Below are positions 54,305-63,937 of a stretch of 64,000 bases of DNA, piece by piece (within the stretch, counting starts at the first letter, position 1; the number at the start of each line of letters is the position of its first letter). A program made the translations under genes and the position numbers. Under the pieces are notes generated by a model. That model did not search any database. It was not told where the DNA came from and saw nothing but the letters and a program-made list of their open reading frames with translations. Source of the stretch: Oceanisphaera avium (GTDB taxonomy: Bacteria; Pseudomonadota; Gammaproteobacteria; Enterobacterales; Aeromonadaceae); assembly GCF_002157875.1 (NCBI RefSeq), contig NZ_CP021376.1, positions 2,374,501-2,438,500 on the forward strand, read 5' to 3'.

Positions 54305-56860
54305 ATGCGCTCTCAAGGAAAAGAAGACGCCACCATTAGTGATGGCATAGTGCTCGTTGTTCAACAAAGCGATGAGTGGCGCAAGCTTTGCCAGCAAATA
54401 GTAGTGCTAACTAACGCTCAGCAAGCGTGTTTTATTTTTTTCGCTACTAACACTATTACTGTTATCGCCAGCGACCATAAGCCTAGTATTTGGTCTGAGG
54501 ACGATTATCGTCAGTTACTTAAAGAAAATCAGTTTTATCAGCTACTTGATAAGCCAAAAGAGCCACATAATAATTATGTGGCTATTCCTATTAAACGAGG
54601 TGAGCTAACCGCTTTATTATTGCTAACCTATGTTAACAATCAGCCCGCGGCGCCTTCGTTTCTTAGTTTAAAGGATGAGCAAACTAGCCTTTTAGATATA
54701 TTGGCTTTACAAGGAGCGCTATTGTGGCAAGAGCAGCACTGGTATGGTGCTGCGGCTCATGGCTTTGATAATGAAGAAAGACCTGTACCTGAAGTGAGTT
54801 CAGGGGGATTATTTAAACGATTAAAACAGTTGTTTCACCAAGCGCCTATTTTAGTGAATGCCTTTGATGCACAGGGGCGCTGTATTTTATGGAACCAAGC
54901 TTGTGAAAAAACCTTTGGCTGGAGCCGAGCAGAAATAAAAAGTCACCCTTCGCCTTTTCTTTTATTTTACCCCGATGGCGAAGAGCGCCAGCGAATGATT
55001 AGTGCCTTGCATACCAGTAACCATTCTGAATTTGTAGAATGGCGACCTTTTAATCGAGCCGGGCAGCGACTGACTATCTTATGGGCACACGTTAGCTTGC
55101 CACATGGCGGGGCGTTATGCGTTGGCCATGATATTAGCCAGCAAATCCAAGCGCTTAATGAGCAGCGTTTGGCGGCTAATGTGTTTGAGTCCAGCTATGA
55201 TGGTATCGTTATTTCTGATCCTCATCATCGCATTACCCATATTAACTCGGCTTTTACGCGTATTACTGGTTTTACGCCAGCAGATATTATTGGCCGCAGT
55301 CCCTATCAGCCCACTCATATAGTTTTTGAGAGTAAGTTTTATCTCTCGTTACGCGAGCAACTTAAAACTCAAGACTATTGGCATGGTGAGCTGAATGGGC
55401 GCAGAAAAAATGACGAACAATGCATCTTGCGCTTAGCTGTGACTGTGGTGCGCGATGAAAAAGGACAGGTCGTAAACCATGTGACTATCTTGTCTGACAT
55501 CACTCATTTAAAGCAGCATGAAAATAATCTTAAGCATCAAGCTTTTCACGACTCGCTTACAGGTATTCCTAATCGTTTATTATTTGGTGAGTTATTAGAG
55601 CGCGCTATTACTACCAACCAGCGTAACCAGAGCCAATTAGCGGTCTGCTATTTAGACCTAGATGGCTTTAAATTAGTCAATGACAGCTTTGGTCACGCCG
55701 CAGGAGATAACCTGTTAATAGAAGTCAGTCAGCGTTTGGCAGCAATTACTCGAGGCTGTGATGCGGTGGCGCGTTTAGGCGGGGATGAGTTTGTATTGCT
55801 CTTTAGCGGGCTAAACTCAAAACAAGAATGTGACTCTATATTACAGCGTGTTAAAAAAGTGATTTGTGAACCCGTCATCCTAGATGAGGGAGTAGTGACA
55901 ATTTCCGCAAGTATTGGAGTGGCCTTATATCCGCAAGATGCCGATGAGGCAGAGTTATTATTGCGCTATGCGGATCAAGCGATGTATCAAGCTAAGGCGC
56001 AAGGTAAAAACGACTATGTCTTTTTTGATGTGACCTTACAACAGCAAGCACGCAGTGCCACCCAGCGCCTTGAGCAGTTGCAAGAAGGATTTCGCCGAGG
56101 TGAGTTCTTACTTCACTACCAGCCTGCCATTGACTTAAAAACGCAACAAGTCATTAGACTGGAAGCCCTTTTACGCTGGTCTCATCCTGAACTGGGCTTA
56201 TTAGCGCCGGCGGATTTTTTACCCGTGTTAAACGGTAGCTATTTAGAGCTTGAGCTAGGGCTGTGGGTGGTTAAGCAAATACTCGAGCAGTTACAGCTTT
56301 GGCAAGCGCAAGGGCTGACCCTGACAGTGAGTATTAATGTAGGGACAGGGCAGTTATTGCATAAAGATTTTGTTAATCAGTTTAGCCAATTGCTCGCGCT
56401 TTATCCGAGCTCCTTTAGCCGCTTATTGGCCCTGGAGTTTCAAGAAAAGGCCCTATTAAGTGATGTGCAAGCTGCTATGGCAGTTTTACAGTGCTGTCGA
56501 GATTTAGGCGTTAGTACCACCTTAGATAACTTTGGCCTAGGACACGCCTCGCTAAATCATCTTCACCAGCTGCCCTTAGATGCCATTAAAATTGATCGCA
56601 GCTTTATCAGTGACTTACTCACTAATCAGCGCCATGTCAGCTTGGTACAAAGTGTTATTCAATTAGCAGCAGCCCTAAAGCTCGGCGTGACCGCTGAGGG
56701 CGTGGAAAAGCACGAACAAAGTGACCGCTTACAAGAGCTGGGTTGCTTTCAAATTCAAGGCTATGGCGTGGCGCTGCCCATGCCGGCAGAGCAAGTACAA
56801 GAGTGGCTGGGTGTGTGGGAGCGCAGTGATAAGCGCCTAGGTCAGGTGCAAGCCAAATAA
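54305..56860 (+). CDS. Sensor-PAS-PAS-GGDEF-EAL protein (paralogue 3) with strongly degenerate EAL
   Basis: About 851 residues with the same domain order as paralogue 2. GGDEF is intact (RLGGDEFVLLF) with the RGCD inhibitory site. The EAL domain keeps EALLRW, KIDRS and EGVEK but has DNFGLGHAS where active enzymes have DDFGTGYSS. NVGTGQ stands in place of NxSxxQ, and LEFQEK replaces ELTES. It is therefore more decayed than paralogue 2 and most likely non-catalytic. I place the start at ATG 54305 after AGTAGGAA; upstream in-frame codons reach 54260. Its 3' end lies 39 bases from the convergent hslO. Confidence 0.9.
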   Translation: MRSQGKEDATISDGIVLVVQQSDEWRKLCQQIVVLTNAQQACFIFFATNTITVIASDHKPSIWSEDDYRQLLKENQFYQLLDKPKEPHNNYVAIPIKRGELTALLLLTYVNNQPAAPSFLSLKDEQTSLLDILALQGALLWQEQHWYGAAAHGFDNEERPVPEVSSGGLFKRLKQLFHQAPILVNAFDAQGRCILWNQACEKTFGWSRAEIKSHPSPFLLFYPDGEERQRMISALHTSNHSEFVEWRPFNRAGQRLTILWAHVSLPHGGALCVGHDISQQIQALNEQRLAANVFESSYDGIVISDPHHRITHINSAFTRITGFTPADIIGRSPYQPTHIVFESKFYLSLREQLKTQDYWHGELNGRRKNDEQCILRLAVTVVRDEKGQVVNHVTILSDITHLKQHENNLKHQAFHDSLTGIPNRLLFGELLERAITTNQRNQSQLAVCYLDLDGFKLVNDSFGHAAGDNLLIEVSQRLAAITRGCDAVARLGGDEFVLLFSGLNSKQECDSILQRVKKVICEPVILDEGVVTISASIGVALYPQDADEAELLLRYADQAMYQAKAQGKNDYVFFDVTLQQQARSATQRLEQLQEGFRRGEFLLHYQPAIDLKTQQVIRLEALLRWSHPELGLLAPADFLPVLNGSYLELELGLWVVKQILEQLQLWQAQGLTLTVSINVGTGQLLHKDFVNQFSQLLALYPSSFSRLLALEFQEKALLSDVQAAMAVLQCCRDLGVSTTLDNFGLGHASLNHLHQLPLDAIKIDRSFISDLLTNQRHVSLVQSVIQLAAALKLGVTAEGVEKHEQSDRLQELGCFQIQGYGVALPMPAEQVQEWLGVWERSDKRLGQVQAK

Positions 56861-56899
56861 TGGCTTGCACTGTTATTAAGGGTGCCGTTGTTTAAGAGA

Positions 56900-57760
56900 T
56901 TAGTGAAGAGTGGGTGGCTCACTAAATAAAGCACTGATATCGTCTTGATCAAACTGGTATTGCTGAGCGCAATAATCACAGTTCATTTCAATTTTCCCCT
57001 GTTCTTGTAGGATATCTTGCGCTTCTGCTTCTCCTACTTGCAACAACGCTTGCTCACATTTTTCCCGTGAACACGTGCATTGAAAACTCACGGCTTGCGG
57101 ATCGAAGACGCGCACTGACTCTTGATGGTAGAGTCGATACAGCACTTCATGGGCATCTAAATTAAGAAGTTCTTGGGGCTTGATGGTTTGAGTAAGGGCT
57201 TCAAGATGTGAAAACTCTTCTCCTTGGCCGTCTGGTAAAGCTTGCAGCAACATGCCGGCACAGCGCGGTGTGTCTTGGCTTAAGTCGGTAAATAGCCAAA
57301 TGCGCGTAGTCAGCTGCTCAGATTGAGCAAAGTAATTTTCTAAGCTCTCACTTAAGGAGTGCTCGCCTAACTCCACTATCCCTTGATAGCGTTCGCCTTC
57401 ATTAGGCGTAATAGTAATGGCCAAATACCCTTTACCCACTATTTTAGACAGCGTATCGGAATCGGGCACTTCCCCTTCCCAGCGTGCGACACCCCGTAGC
57501 TGCTGTAAGTTATCTCCGTTAATAACCGCCAATGAGACAGGGCCATCACCTTGCAACTGCACGGTAATATGGCCTTCAAACTTAAGTGTGGCCGTCAGTA
57601 AACTGGTAGCGGTAAGCAATTCACCGAGCAAGCGCTGCACCGGAGCGGGGTAGCTTTGAGAAGCCAGCACCTGTTGATAGCTGTGCTGTAACTGAACCAG
57701 CTCGCCACGAACTTGATAGTTATCAAAAAGATAGCGGTGCAATGTGTCTATATGAGTCAT
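56900..57760 (-). CDS. hslO: Redox-regulated chaperone Hsp33
   Basis: The 286-residue protein has the Hsp33 N-terminal domain ([17 protein letters not shown] near 8-24, [12 protein letters not shown] near 43) and the C-terminal redox switch with four cysteines: CTCSREKC near 229-236 and CDYC near 260-263. The cysteines hold zinc when reduced and form disulfides under oxidative stress, which turns on the chaperone. It is followed upstream by hslR on the same strand, 220 bases away, the common hslR-hslO pair. Confidence 0.96.
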   Translation of the reverse strand: MTHIDTLHRYLFDNYQVRGELVQLQHSYQQVLASQSYPAPVQRLLGELLTATSLLTATLKFEGHITVQLQGDGPVSLAVINGDNLQQLRGVARWEGEVPDSDTLSKIVGKGYLAITITPNEGERYQGIVELGEHSLSESLENYFAQSEQLTTRIWLFTDLSQDTPRCAGMLLQALPDGQGEEFSHLEALTQTIKPQELLNLDAHEVLYRLYHQESVRVFDPQAVSFQCTCSREKCEQALLQVGEAEAQDILQEQGKIEMNCDYCAQQYQFDQDDISALFSEPPTLH

Positions 57761-57981
57761 AAAAATCCTGTCTGGGCTTGAGGCACTATGAAGGGTGCTG
57801 TAAGCGGTTACCTAATAAATATGGGGGCAAGTTCGTAACTAACAAGAGCTGAGAGTGCCTTACGGTCTATGTTAAAGATAAACCCTACTTGCAGCAGAAT
57901 AAATGCATCAAAATTGGGCTCGACCAGCTCGTTGCTGTTTTTAATTGTCTTTAGCTTAGTGCTGCAAGCTCCCCGCAGGGC

Positions 57982-58386
57982 TTATTCTTGACCATGCTTA
58001 ACTTTTAGCAAAGAACGACGCTCTTTTTTATCGGGCTTGCGTTGTGGGCTGGGGGTAAATTGATTATTAAGTTTACGCGCCTCGGCATTGAGCTCACGTT
58101 TTTTAATGCTCTCTGGCGTCTCATCATATAAGAGTTGCGCCTGCTCAGCTTTCCCTCTGTGCTCGCTTAGGGCGAGTACCTGAACTTCTCGTTCGTCGTC
58201 ACCTTGGCGTAATTTAATAGTATCGCCGATTTCTACTATTTTGCTGGGCTTAGTGCGCTGACCATTATAATGCACTTTACCTCCTTCAATCATAGCGCGC
58301 GCTATGCTGCGCGTTTTATAAAACCGAGCCGCCCACAGCCATTTATCTAATCGCACCTTGCTTATGATTGTGTTCATCTCGTCCAT
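57982..58386 (-). CDS. hslR: Ribosome-associated heat shock protein Hsp15
   Basis: About 134 residues: an S4 RNA-binding domain (VRLDKWLWAARFYKTRSIARAMIEGGKV in its first 40 positions, then NGQRTKPSKIVEIGDTI) and a basic C-terminal tail (PDKKERRSLLKVKHG), as in E. coli Hsp15. It binds free 50S subunits carrying nascent chain-tRNA and helps recycle stalled subunits. The open frame begins at 58425; the family start corresponds to either ATG 58386 or ATG 58377. Confidence 0.92.
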   Translation of the reverse strand: MDEMNTIISKVRLDKWLWAARFYKTRSIARAMIEGGKVHYNGQRTKPSKIVEIGDTIKLRQGDDEREVQVLALSEHRGKAEQAQLLYDETPESIKKRELNAEARKLNNQFTPSPQRKPDKKERRSLLKVKHGQE

Positions 58387-58528
58387 CTTGCTTGTTGACT
58401 GACAAATAATGATAACAGATGCCACCTTAATTGGCTGTGCTAGCCTGCTGAACCGAATATGCTGAGCAGACGCATGCGCCTAGTTAGGATAAGCTCTTAA
58501 TAGAGCTAGCCGATAGAGGATGTGAGCA

Positions 58529-59092
58529 GTGGGCGATAACAAACAAAAACCTCAAATTTTACACACTGAGTTAGTGGCACAAAGTCGCTTATTTAAGGTG
58601 GAGTCGGTGCATCTTAGATTTAGTAATGGGGTAGAGCGCCTCTACGAGCGCATGAGAAACGGCGGCAATGGCGCTGTGATGCTAGTGCCCCTATTAGACA
58701 AAGACACCCTATTATTAATTCGTGAGTATTGTGCCGGCACCGACAGTTATGAATTGGGTTTTCCAAAAGGGCTCATAGACCCGGGTGAAAATGCTTTTGA
58801 AGCAGGCAACCGAGAGCTGATGGAAGAAGTGGGCTATGGTGCGCGACAACTCACACCTTTAAAGCAAGTGACGCTAGCACCTAGCCATTTTGGTAGCCGT
58901 ATGGATATATTATTGGCGCAAGACTTATACCCAGAATGGCGAGCAGGCGATGAGCCTGAGCCACTAGAAGTGGTGCCATGGCGCCTAGACAAATTGTATG
59001 ATTTATTAGCGCACCCCGATTTTAGCGAGGCGCGCAGTATTTGTGGCTTATATTTATTACAAAACTGGCTTAACAGTAGCAATGCAAAGTAA
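58529..59092 (+). CDS. nudE: ADP compounds hydrolase NudE
   Basis: This 187-residue Nudix enzyme contains the complete Nudix box, from GLIDPGENAFEAGNRELMEE to VGYGA (near 85-109). The surrounding sequence (RLYERMRNGGNGAVMLVPLLD, SHFGSRMDILLAQDLYPEW) is typical of NudE, and the length is one residue more than the E. coli enzyme. It hydrolyses ADP-ribose, NADH and AP3A. The start is GTG with GAGGA eight bases upstream. The gene is divergent from hslR. Confidence 0.94.
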   Translation: MGDNKQKPQILHTELVAQSRLFKVESVHLRFSNGVERLYERMRNGGNGAVMLVPLLDKDTLLLIREYCAGTDSYELGFPKGLIDPGENAFEAGNRELMEEVGYGARQLTPLKQVTLAPSHFGSRMDILLAQDLYPEWRAGDEPEPLEVVPWRLDKLYDLLAHPDFSEARSICGLYLLQNWLNSSNAK

Positions 59093-59233
59093 TTAACTAA
59101 GATTAAAAATGGTATTCATAAATAGAGCAATAGCTTTAAATTGTTATATTTTTTAAGTGGTTAAATATATAAAGCAACAACCATTAAACAACCGTAGTTA
59201 ATTGAATTACATTATTATTCTATAAATAATAAA

Positions 59234-59270
59234 AGAGAGCGCCATAGACTAATGCGTTCTCTATTTTTTA
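59234..59270. terminator. Bidirectional terminator between nudE and the GT2 gene
   Basis: AGAGAGCGC at 59234-59242 pairs with GCGTTCTCT at 59254-59262 (one G-T pair) around an 11-base loop, flanked by A and T runs. Confidence 0.8.
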
Positions 59271-59277
59271 GCTAAGA

Positions 59278-60183
59278 TTAAAGGTTAAGTACATTAAGCG
59301 GATTAAGCTTACCTCTAATCAAATCGGAAATGGCGCGTGCATTGCCTTTTAAGCGACCGGAGTAATCTTTAATTCGCACGCCTCGTAATGTCTTAGACGA
59401 GTTGCTCGCCACGTTTTTGCTCATTAGCTTAACCGCAGCCGGCCAAGGCATGCTGCCTTTTTTGATTAAATAAAGCGGGTTGGCAATTTGCGAGTAGCCA
59501 AAACGAACTCCGCTAGTACGGCCATTGCTGGTACCTAAATGCACACCTTTAGTAGCGGACACTTTTCGTAAGACACCATACTTAAGTGCTCGGTGGGCAA
59601 AGTCGTAATCTTCTTGCCAAGAATACATGGGTAAGTTTTCATCGAATCTTTGCAGTTGCATTATCTTACCTGCATACGCCATATTGCAGCCATATAAGCC
59701 CTGCACAGCGCTTGGTTTCTCATGGGTATCTGCTGACTGACTCGTTAAGTAGTTCTGAGCCTCTTCCTCAGGAATACCGAATTCAAGATGAACTCCATCC
59801 GCTAAAACTAAACCTGTAATACCGACCACGTCAGTATTCTCAGTAAAGTATTTTTGTGCCTCAGCTATCCAGTTCTGGGCGGGTCGGAAATCATCATCAA
59901 AAAATGTGACGAACCAATCTTGCTCTACGGCTAATTCAGGCTGAGTAGTTAGCAAGGTCTCAATACCTGCATTTCGTTGAATACATAACCCCGCGTTAGA
60001 TATAACCAGCTCGCCTTTTTTTTGCTCTATAAAAGGATGAGTTTCTAAACCTTCGATATCACTCTGTTCGCTACCGACAACCACTACATAGTGCGGCATA
60101 AGACTTTGATTCAACAAATAATCTAATAATACTTTGGTTTCTTTTGCTCTGCCTTTTGTAGCAACAATAACAAACGGTTTCAT
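59278..60183 (-). CDS. Family 2 glycosyltransferase
   Basis: The 301-residue GT-A protein opens with FVIVATKGRAKETKVLLDYL. It has NAGLCIQRNAGIE near 65-80 and a DDDF metal-binding motif near 97-100. The acceptor-side region has DENLPMYSWQEDYDFAHRALKYG near 180-200, with the catalytic ED in WQEDYDF. No membrane segment. It probably adds a sugar to an envelope polysaccharide or lipid; donor and acceptor are unknown. The surrounding DNA is AT-rich (59093-59277 and 60184-60471), and the gene is isolated from any polysaccharide cluster, consistent with acquisition. Confidence 0.88.
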   Translation of the reverse strand: MKPFVIVATKGRAKETKVLLDYLLNQSLMPHYVVVVGSEQSDIEGLETHPFIEQKKGELVISNAGLCIQRNAGIETLLTTQPELAVEQDWFVTFFDDDFRPAQNWIAEAQKYFTENTDVVGITGLVLADGVHLEFGIPEEEAQNYLTSQSADTHEKPSAVQGLYGCNMAYAGKIMQLQRFDENLPMYSWQEDYDFAHRALKYGVLRKVSATKGVHLGTSNGRTSGVRFGYSQIANPLYLIKKGSMPWPAAVKLMSKNVASNSSKTLRGVRIKDYSGRLKGNARAISDLIRGKLNPLNVLNL

Positions 60184-60471
60184 ATATAATATATCCAAGT
60201 AAAAGTTAACAATTGAATCTTAAAGTTCACATTCTCAGTAGTTATATAACAGCAGGCAGACGTGTAGGTATGCCAATAATAAGATTGGTCACCCGAGCAG
60301 CAAGTTATTAAAAACTCATTTGCGGAAAAAAAGATACGTAATCTTGTAAAGCTGGAATATCATACAGTGCTCAAATAAAATTCCAAGTCAAAGCTTAAAT
60401 AATAAATAGATTTAGTATTTTATTAACAATTAATAGCAGGCTCTTTTACTTTCTCTGAGCCTGCCAAAATA

Positions 60472-60930
60472 TTAGGCGGGATTTTTTTCAGCGTAAAGAG
60501 TGAAAGGTTTACTCTGTTCGTCTATGGGTAAGTGCTCAACCTTGGCACCCTGTTGGCCAAAGGACTGCTGCATACGAGCGTAGCCTTGTTCAGTGGAATA
60601 ACCAAAGGGCCCGCCAATTTCATCATCGGCGCAAAATACTACCCGCTCTACACCGGCATTAACCATGGCTGCCATACACATAGGGCAAGGCTTTCCACTG
60701 GCGTACATTATGCTACCCGGATGAGTGAAGCGAGCGTGTTCACGGCTAGCGATACGCAGTGCCTGAATTTCTGCATGAGCGGTGGGGTCGTGATCCACAT
60801 GGGCCTGGTTCATGGCTTCGGCTAATACTTTTCCGTCTTGGACTAAAATTGCGCCAAAGGGCTCTCCGCCTTGTGCCACGCTCTCGCATGCCAAGTCCAC
60901 GGCACGTTGTATTAAACTTTTATCATTCAT
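60472..60930 (-). CDS. Nucleoside/guanine deaminase family protein (copy 2)
   Basis: This 152-residue cytidine-deaminase-fold enzyme has HAEIQALR (zinc His, catalytic Glu) near 53-56 and PCPMCMAAM (zinc Cys) near 83-91. YASGKPC and VFCADDEIGGPFGYSTE flank these. The sequence aligns without large gaps to the protein at 10599-11081, so these are paralogues with possibly different substrates. A good GGAG ribosome site precedes the ATG. The gene stands alone; the 270 bases after it are AT-rich and show no gene. Confidence 0.82.
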   Translation of the reverse strand: MNDKSLIQRAVDLACESVAQGGEPFGAILVQDGKVLAEAMNQAHVDHDPTAHAEIQALRIASREHARFTHPGSIMYASGKPCPMCMAAMVNAGVERVVFCADDEIGGPFGYSTEQGYARMQQSFGQQGAKVEHLPIDEQSKPFTLYAEKNPA

Positions 60931-61349
60931 TTGTTGCTCCTTTATATTGTTATGCCTGTGTTAGAGGTGCCTTTAGGCTGGCTCTTAATTTAGTGGTTAG
61001 TCATCCTCTTTGGCAAGCTAAGGCCTCGCTAAAACTCGGTGATCATAGCTAATCGCAGCCACAACAGGAAATCACAGACAAAATGACTCTTTAATCGTAT
61101 TAAATGTGAGCAGCAATCGGTTATGCCGGCTCACTTATATTTTTAGCTAGTGCTTTCTGGCAAACTGCGATTACAGTAAAGTAGCTTGCAGGTTGTTAAG
61201 TTTTTAAAGCGCAGTGCTTTGCTAAAAAGATGAACCTTAGCTTTTTGTGAGGTGTGAGTTATTTTATTAAATCAACTTCGAGTGTGGATAAGATGTATCT
61301 CACGGTGTGGGTGTTGGCTGCAAATGTGGCTCGATAAAAAGGAGTAAAT
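60931..61349. other. Intergenic region between the deaminase and cysQ
   Basis: 419 bases without a credible gene. A GTGAGC/GCTCAC hairpin at 61106-61134 followed by TTATATTTTT is terminator-like. The cysQ ribosome site AAAGGAG is at the right end. No promoter could be assigned with confidence. Confidence 0.45.
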
Positions 61350-62180
61350 ATGGATGTTTCTGCCTTGTTGCCCAGTGTTATTGCTGCTGCTCGCCAGTCG
61401 GGTGCCTTGATTTTATCGCTTTATAATAGTGGTGATTATAAAGCGCTTAATAAAGATGATAATAGTCCGGTAACAGATGCCGACTTAGCCGCTCATGAGT
61501 TTTTACAACAGGCGCTGCGCGATATTGCCGATGTGCCGGTACTATCGGAAGAAGGCAGTGAAGTCTCGCTAGCAGAGCGTAAAAGCTGGCCTTATTACTG
61601 GCTAGTGGATCCGCTGGATGGAACTCAAGAGTTTATTGCTGGAAGTGGCGATTTTTCTACCATGATTGCGTTAATGGCAGAGGGTGAGCCGGTGTTGGGC
61701 GTGGTATTTGGTCCTGTTAATGACTTGCTGTATTACGCGGTGCGTGGCCAAGGTGCATTCAAAGAAAGTCAGGGGCAGGTGCAACGTATCTTTGCCAGCC
61801 ATTACGATAGTCGCCAGTCATTAGAGACACTGCGCATTACGGTAAGTAGACGCCAAAATGTTGATTGGGTACGCGCCCGTTTAACGGATGAGATTAATTA
61901 CCAGTTAGTACCGCTTGGCTCCAGCTCTTTAAAGTCTTGCCTAGTGGCAGAAGGCGGGGCGGATATTTATATGCGTATTGGCCCTACGGGTGAGTGGGAT
62001 ACCGGAGCGACACAATGCATAGTGGAAGAAGCAGGTGGGCGTATTCGCGATTTGTACCTGCAGCCTTTAACTTATAATTTGCGCCACACTTTAATTAATC
62101 CCAATTTTATTACGCTTGGGGATCCTGAGCTAAGGTGGTCACAAATTCTCATTAGGCCAGAAGGTAATGGCGACTATTAG
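61350..62180 (+). CDS. cysQ: 3'(2'),5'-bisphosphate nucleotidase CysQ
   Basis: The 276-residue protein belongs to the inositol monophosphatase fold: SPVTDADLAAHEFL near 38-52, LSEEGSE near 66-72, the metal motif WLVDPLDGTQEF near 86-97 and the second Asp in WDTGATQCIVEEAGG near 216-230. It converts adenosine 3',5'-bisphosphate (PAP) to AMP, relieving a by-product of sulfate assimilation. Its closeness to metJ-metB fits a sulfur-metabolism neighbourhood, but it has its own promoter and terminator. Confidence 0.95.
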   Translation: MDVSALLPSVIAAARQSGALILSLYNSGDYKALNKDDNSPVTDADLAAHEFLQQALRDIADVPVLSEEGSEVSLAERKSWPYYWLVDPLDGTQEFIAGSGDFSTMIALMAEGEPVLGVVFGPVNDLLYYAVRGQGAFKESQGQVQRIFASHYDSRQSLETLRITVSRRQNVDWVRARLTDEINYQLVPLGSSSLKSCLVAEGGADIYMRIGPTGEWDTGATQCIVEEAGGRIRDLYLQPLTYNLRHTLINPNFITLGDPELRWSQILIRPEGNGDY

Positions 62181-62214
62181 GTATTAGCTACTTAGCGGCC
62201 TAAATAACAAATAT

Positions 62215-62254
62215 AAAAAACCGCAGACGAAAATTAGTAGTCTGCGGTTTTTTT
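62215..62254. terminator. Bidirectional terminator between cysQ and metJ
   Basis: AAAAAACCGCAGAC at 62215-62228 pairs with GTCTGCGGTTTTTT at 62240-62253 around an 11-base interior. Confidence 0.93.
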
Positions 62255-62261
62255 AGTGCGG

Positions 62262-62594
62262 CTATAGTTGTTCGTCGCTTTCGAAGTCTTCAATTTCAAT
62301 GCCAAGTTTTGCCATAATATCGCGCGCTCTGGCAGGGATTTGATCAGGCACGTCTTTGCGCAAGTCTTCGTCATCAGGCAACGGTTGTCCGGTATAGGCA
62401 TGCAGAAAAGCTTCACACAATAATTCGCTATTCGTGGCATGACGCAAGTTATTAACCTGTCGACGGGTGCGCTCATCGGTTAGTATCTTTAATACCTTGA
62501 GAGGGATAGACACGGTAATCTTTTTTACTTGTTCATTTTTTTTGCCGTGCTCGGCATAAGGGCTGATATAGTCGCCGTTCCAATCAGTTTTCAT
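62262..62594 (-). CDS. metJ: Methionine repressor MetJ
   Basis: The 110-residue ribbon-helix-helix protein is nearly identical to E. coli MetJ through its core ([20 protein letters not shown], then [20 protein letters not shown] and [21 protein letters not shown]). The C-terminal 20 residues differ. With S-adenosylmethionine as corepressor it binds tandem met boxes and represses methionine biosynthesis. It is divergent from metB; met boxes lie in the shared region. Confidence 0.98.
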   Translation of the reverse strand: MKTDWNGDYISPYAEHGKKNEQVKKITVSIPLKVLKILTDERTRRQVNNLRHATNSELLCEAFLHAYTGQPLPDDEDLRKDVPDQIPARARDIMAKLGIEIEDFESDEQL

Positions 62595-62669
62595 TATCTA
62601 CCCGCATCAAGGTTAAAAATTCGAGCAAGATTGTAACTCTTACACATTATATTGGCAATCCAACAGCTT

Positions 62670-62701
62670 AAACACCTGGCCGTCTAGGTGGCTTGACGTC
62701 T
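62670..62701. promoter_or_regulatory. MetJ operator: four tandem met boxes
   Basis: Four adjacent 8-base units match the AGACGTCT consensus: AAACACCT at 62670 (5 of 8), GGCCGTCT at 62678 (6 of 8), AGGTGGCT at 62686 (5 of 8) and TGACGTCT at 62694 (7 of 8). The spacing is exactly 8, as required for cooperative MetJ binding. They lie between metJ and metB, 76 bases before the metB start. Confidence 0.85.
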
Positions 62702-62777
62702 CGCTTGCGCTGGGTTACTGTGCGCGAAAGCAATAGTGACTTTTATAATTAAGCCGCCTCGGGGCAAAGGAGAATAA

Positions 62778-63935
62778 ATGCCAGATTATCAGACTCAAAC
62801 TCATGCGGTTCGTACCGGCATTGACACGGATTCTCAGCACGGTGCCGTCGTGCCCCCCATCTATTTAACCAGCACCTTTTCCTTTGAAAATTTTGGTAAA
62901 CAGCGCCGTTTTGATTATGCCCGCTCGGGCAATCCTACTCGCCAAACTTTAATTGATGCGCTCACTAAATTGGAAAAAGGCGCCGGTGGCGCAGTAACGG
63001 CTAATGGCACTGGTACTATTAACCTGATTATTACCTCGCAGCTTAACAGCGATGATTTATTAATTGCCCCGCACGACTGCTATGGTGGCACCCATAGAAT
63101 ATTTAATGCCTTTGCTAAAAAAGGCCACTTTAAAGTGGAATACGTAGATCAAACCGATGCCGCCGCTATGGCCGCCGCCATGGCAAAAAAGCCCAAGATG
63201 CTGTGGATTGAAACGCCTTCTAACCCCTTGCTGCGGGTCGTCGATATTGCCGCCTTGTGTAGCGCCGCTAGGGAAGTGGGTGCCATGAGCGTGGTAGATA
63301 ACACCTTTTTATCGCCCATTTTACAGCAGCCGTTAACGCTTGGTGCCGATTTAGTGGTGCACTCCACCACTAAGTATATTAATGGCCATTCTGATGCCTT
63401 AGGTGGGGCTGTAATCGCCGCCGACGCTGAGCTGGCCGAAGAGCTGCGCTGGTGGGCTAATTGCTTAGGCGTAACGGGTCCGGCCTTTGATAACTATCAG
63501 ACGCTACGAGGCTTACGTACTTTGGGCGTAAGAATGCGCCAACACTGTGAAAACGCTGATGCTATCTTAGCGTATTTGCAGACTCGCTCCGAAGTAAAAG
63601 CTATTTATCATCCAAGCTTACCCGACAGCCCGGGTCATGAGGTGGCTGCGCGCCAACAAAAAGGCTTTGGCGCTATGCTGAGCTTTGAGTTAAATGTCGA
63701 TGAGGCAGGCATGCGCGCCTTTTTAGGCGAGCTGCAGCTGTTTTGTTTGGCGGAGTCTTTAGGCGGTGTAGAAAGCTTAATTGCCCATCCCGCCACCATG
63801 ACCCATGCAGCTATGCCAGAAGCTGATCGGTTAACGGCCGGCATTAGTAATCAACTGCTACGGTTATCGGTAGGCATTGAAGATGCTCAAGACCTCATTG
63901 CCGACTTAGAAAACGGATTTAAGGTACTCAACTAA
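62778..63935 (+). CDS. metB: Cystathionine gamma-synthase
   Basis: This 385-residue PLP enzyme of the Cys/Met metabolism family has YARSGNPTRQTL near 46, ANGTGTINLI near 75, the Asp that holds the cofactor nitrogen in VVDNTF near 174, and the Schiff-base lysine in HSTTKYINGHSD near 200. The sequence is MetB rather than MetC or MetZ by overall resemblance to E. coli MetB. It joins O-succinylhomoserine and cysteine to cystathionine. metL follows 2 bases after the stop, an operon under MetJ control. Confidence 0.95.
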   Translation: MPDYQTQTHAVRTGIDTDSQHGAVVPPIYLTSTFSFENFGKQRRFDYARSGNPTRQTLIDALTKLEKGAGGAVTANGTGTINLIITSQLNSDDLLIAPHDCYGGTHRIFNAFAKKGHFKVEYVDQTDAAAMAAAMAKKPKMLWIETPSNPLLRVVDIAALCSAAREVGAMSVVDNTFLSPILQQPLTLGADLVVHSTTKYINGHSDALGGAVIAADAELAEELRWWANCLGVTGPAFDNYQTLRGLRTLGVRMRQHCENADAILAYLQTRSEVKAIYHPSLPDSPGHEVAARQQKGFGAMLSFELNVDEAGMRAFLGELQLFCLAESLGGVESLIAHPATMTHAAMPEADRLTAGISNQLLRLSVGIEDAQDLIADLENGFKVLN

Positions 63936-63937
63936 TA

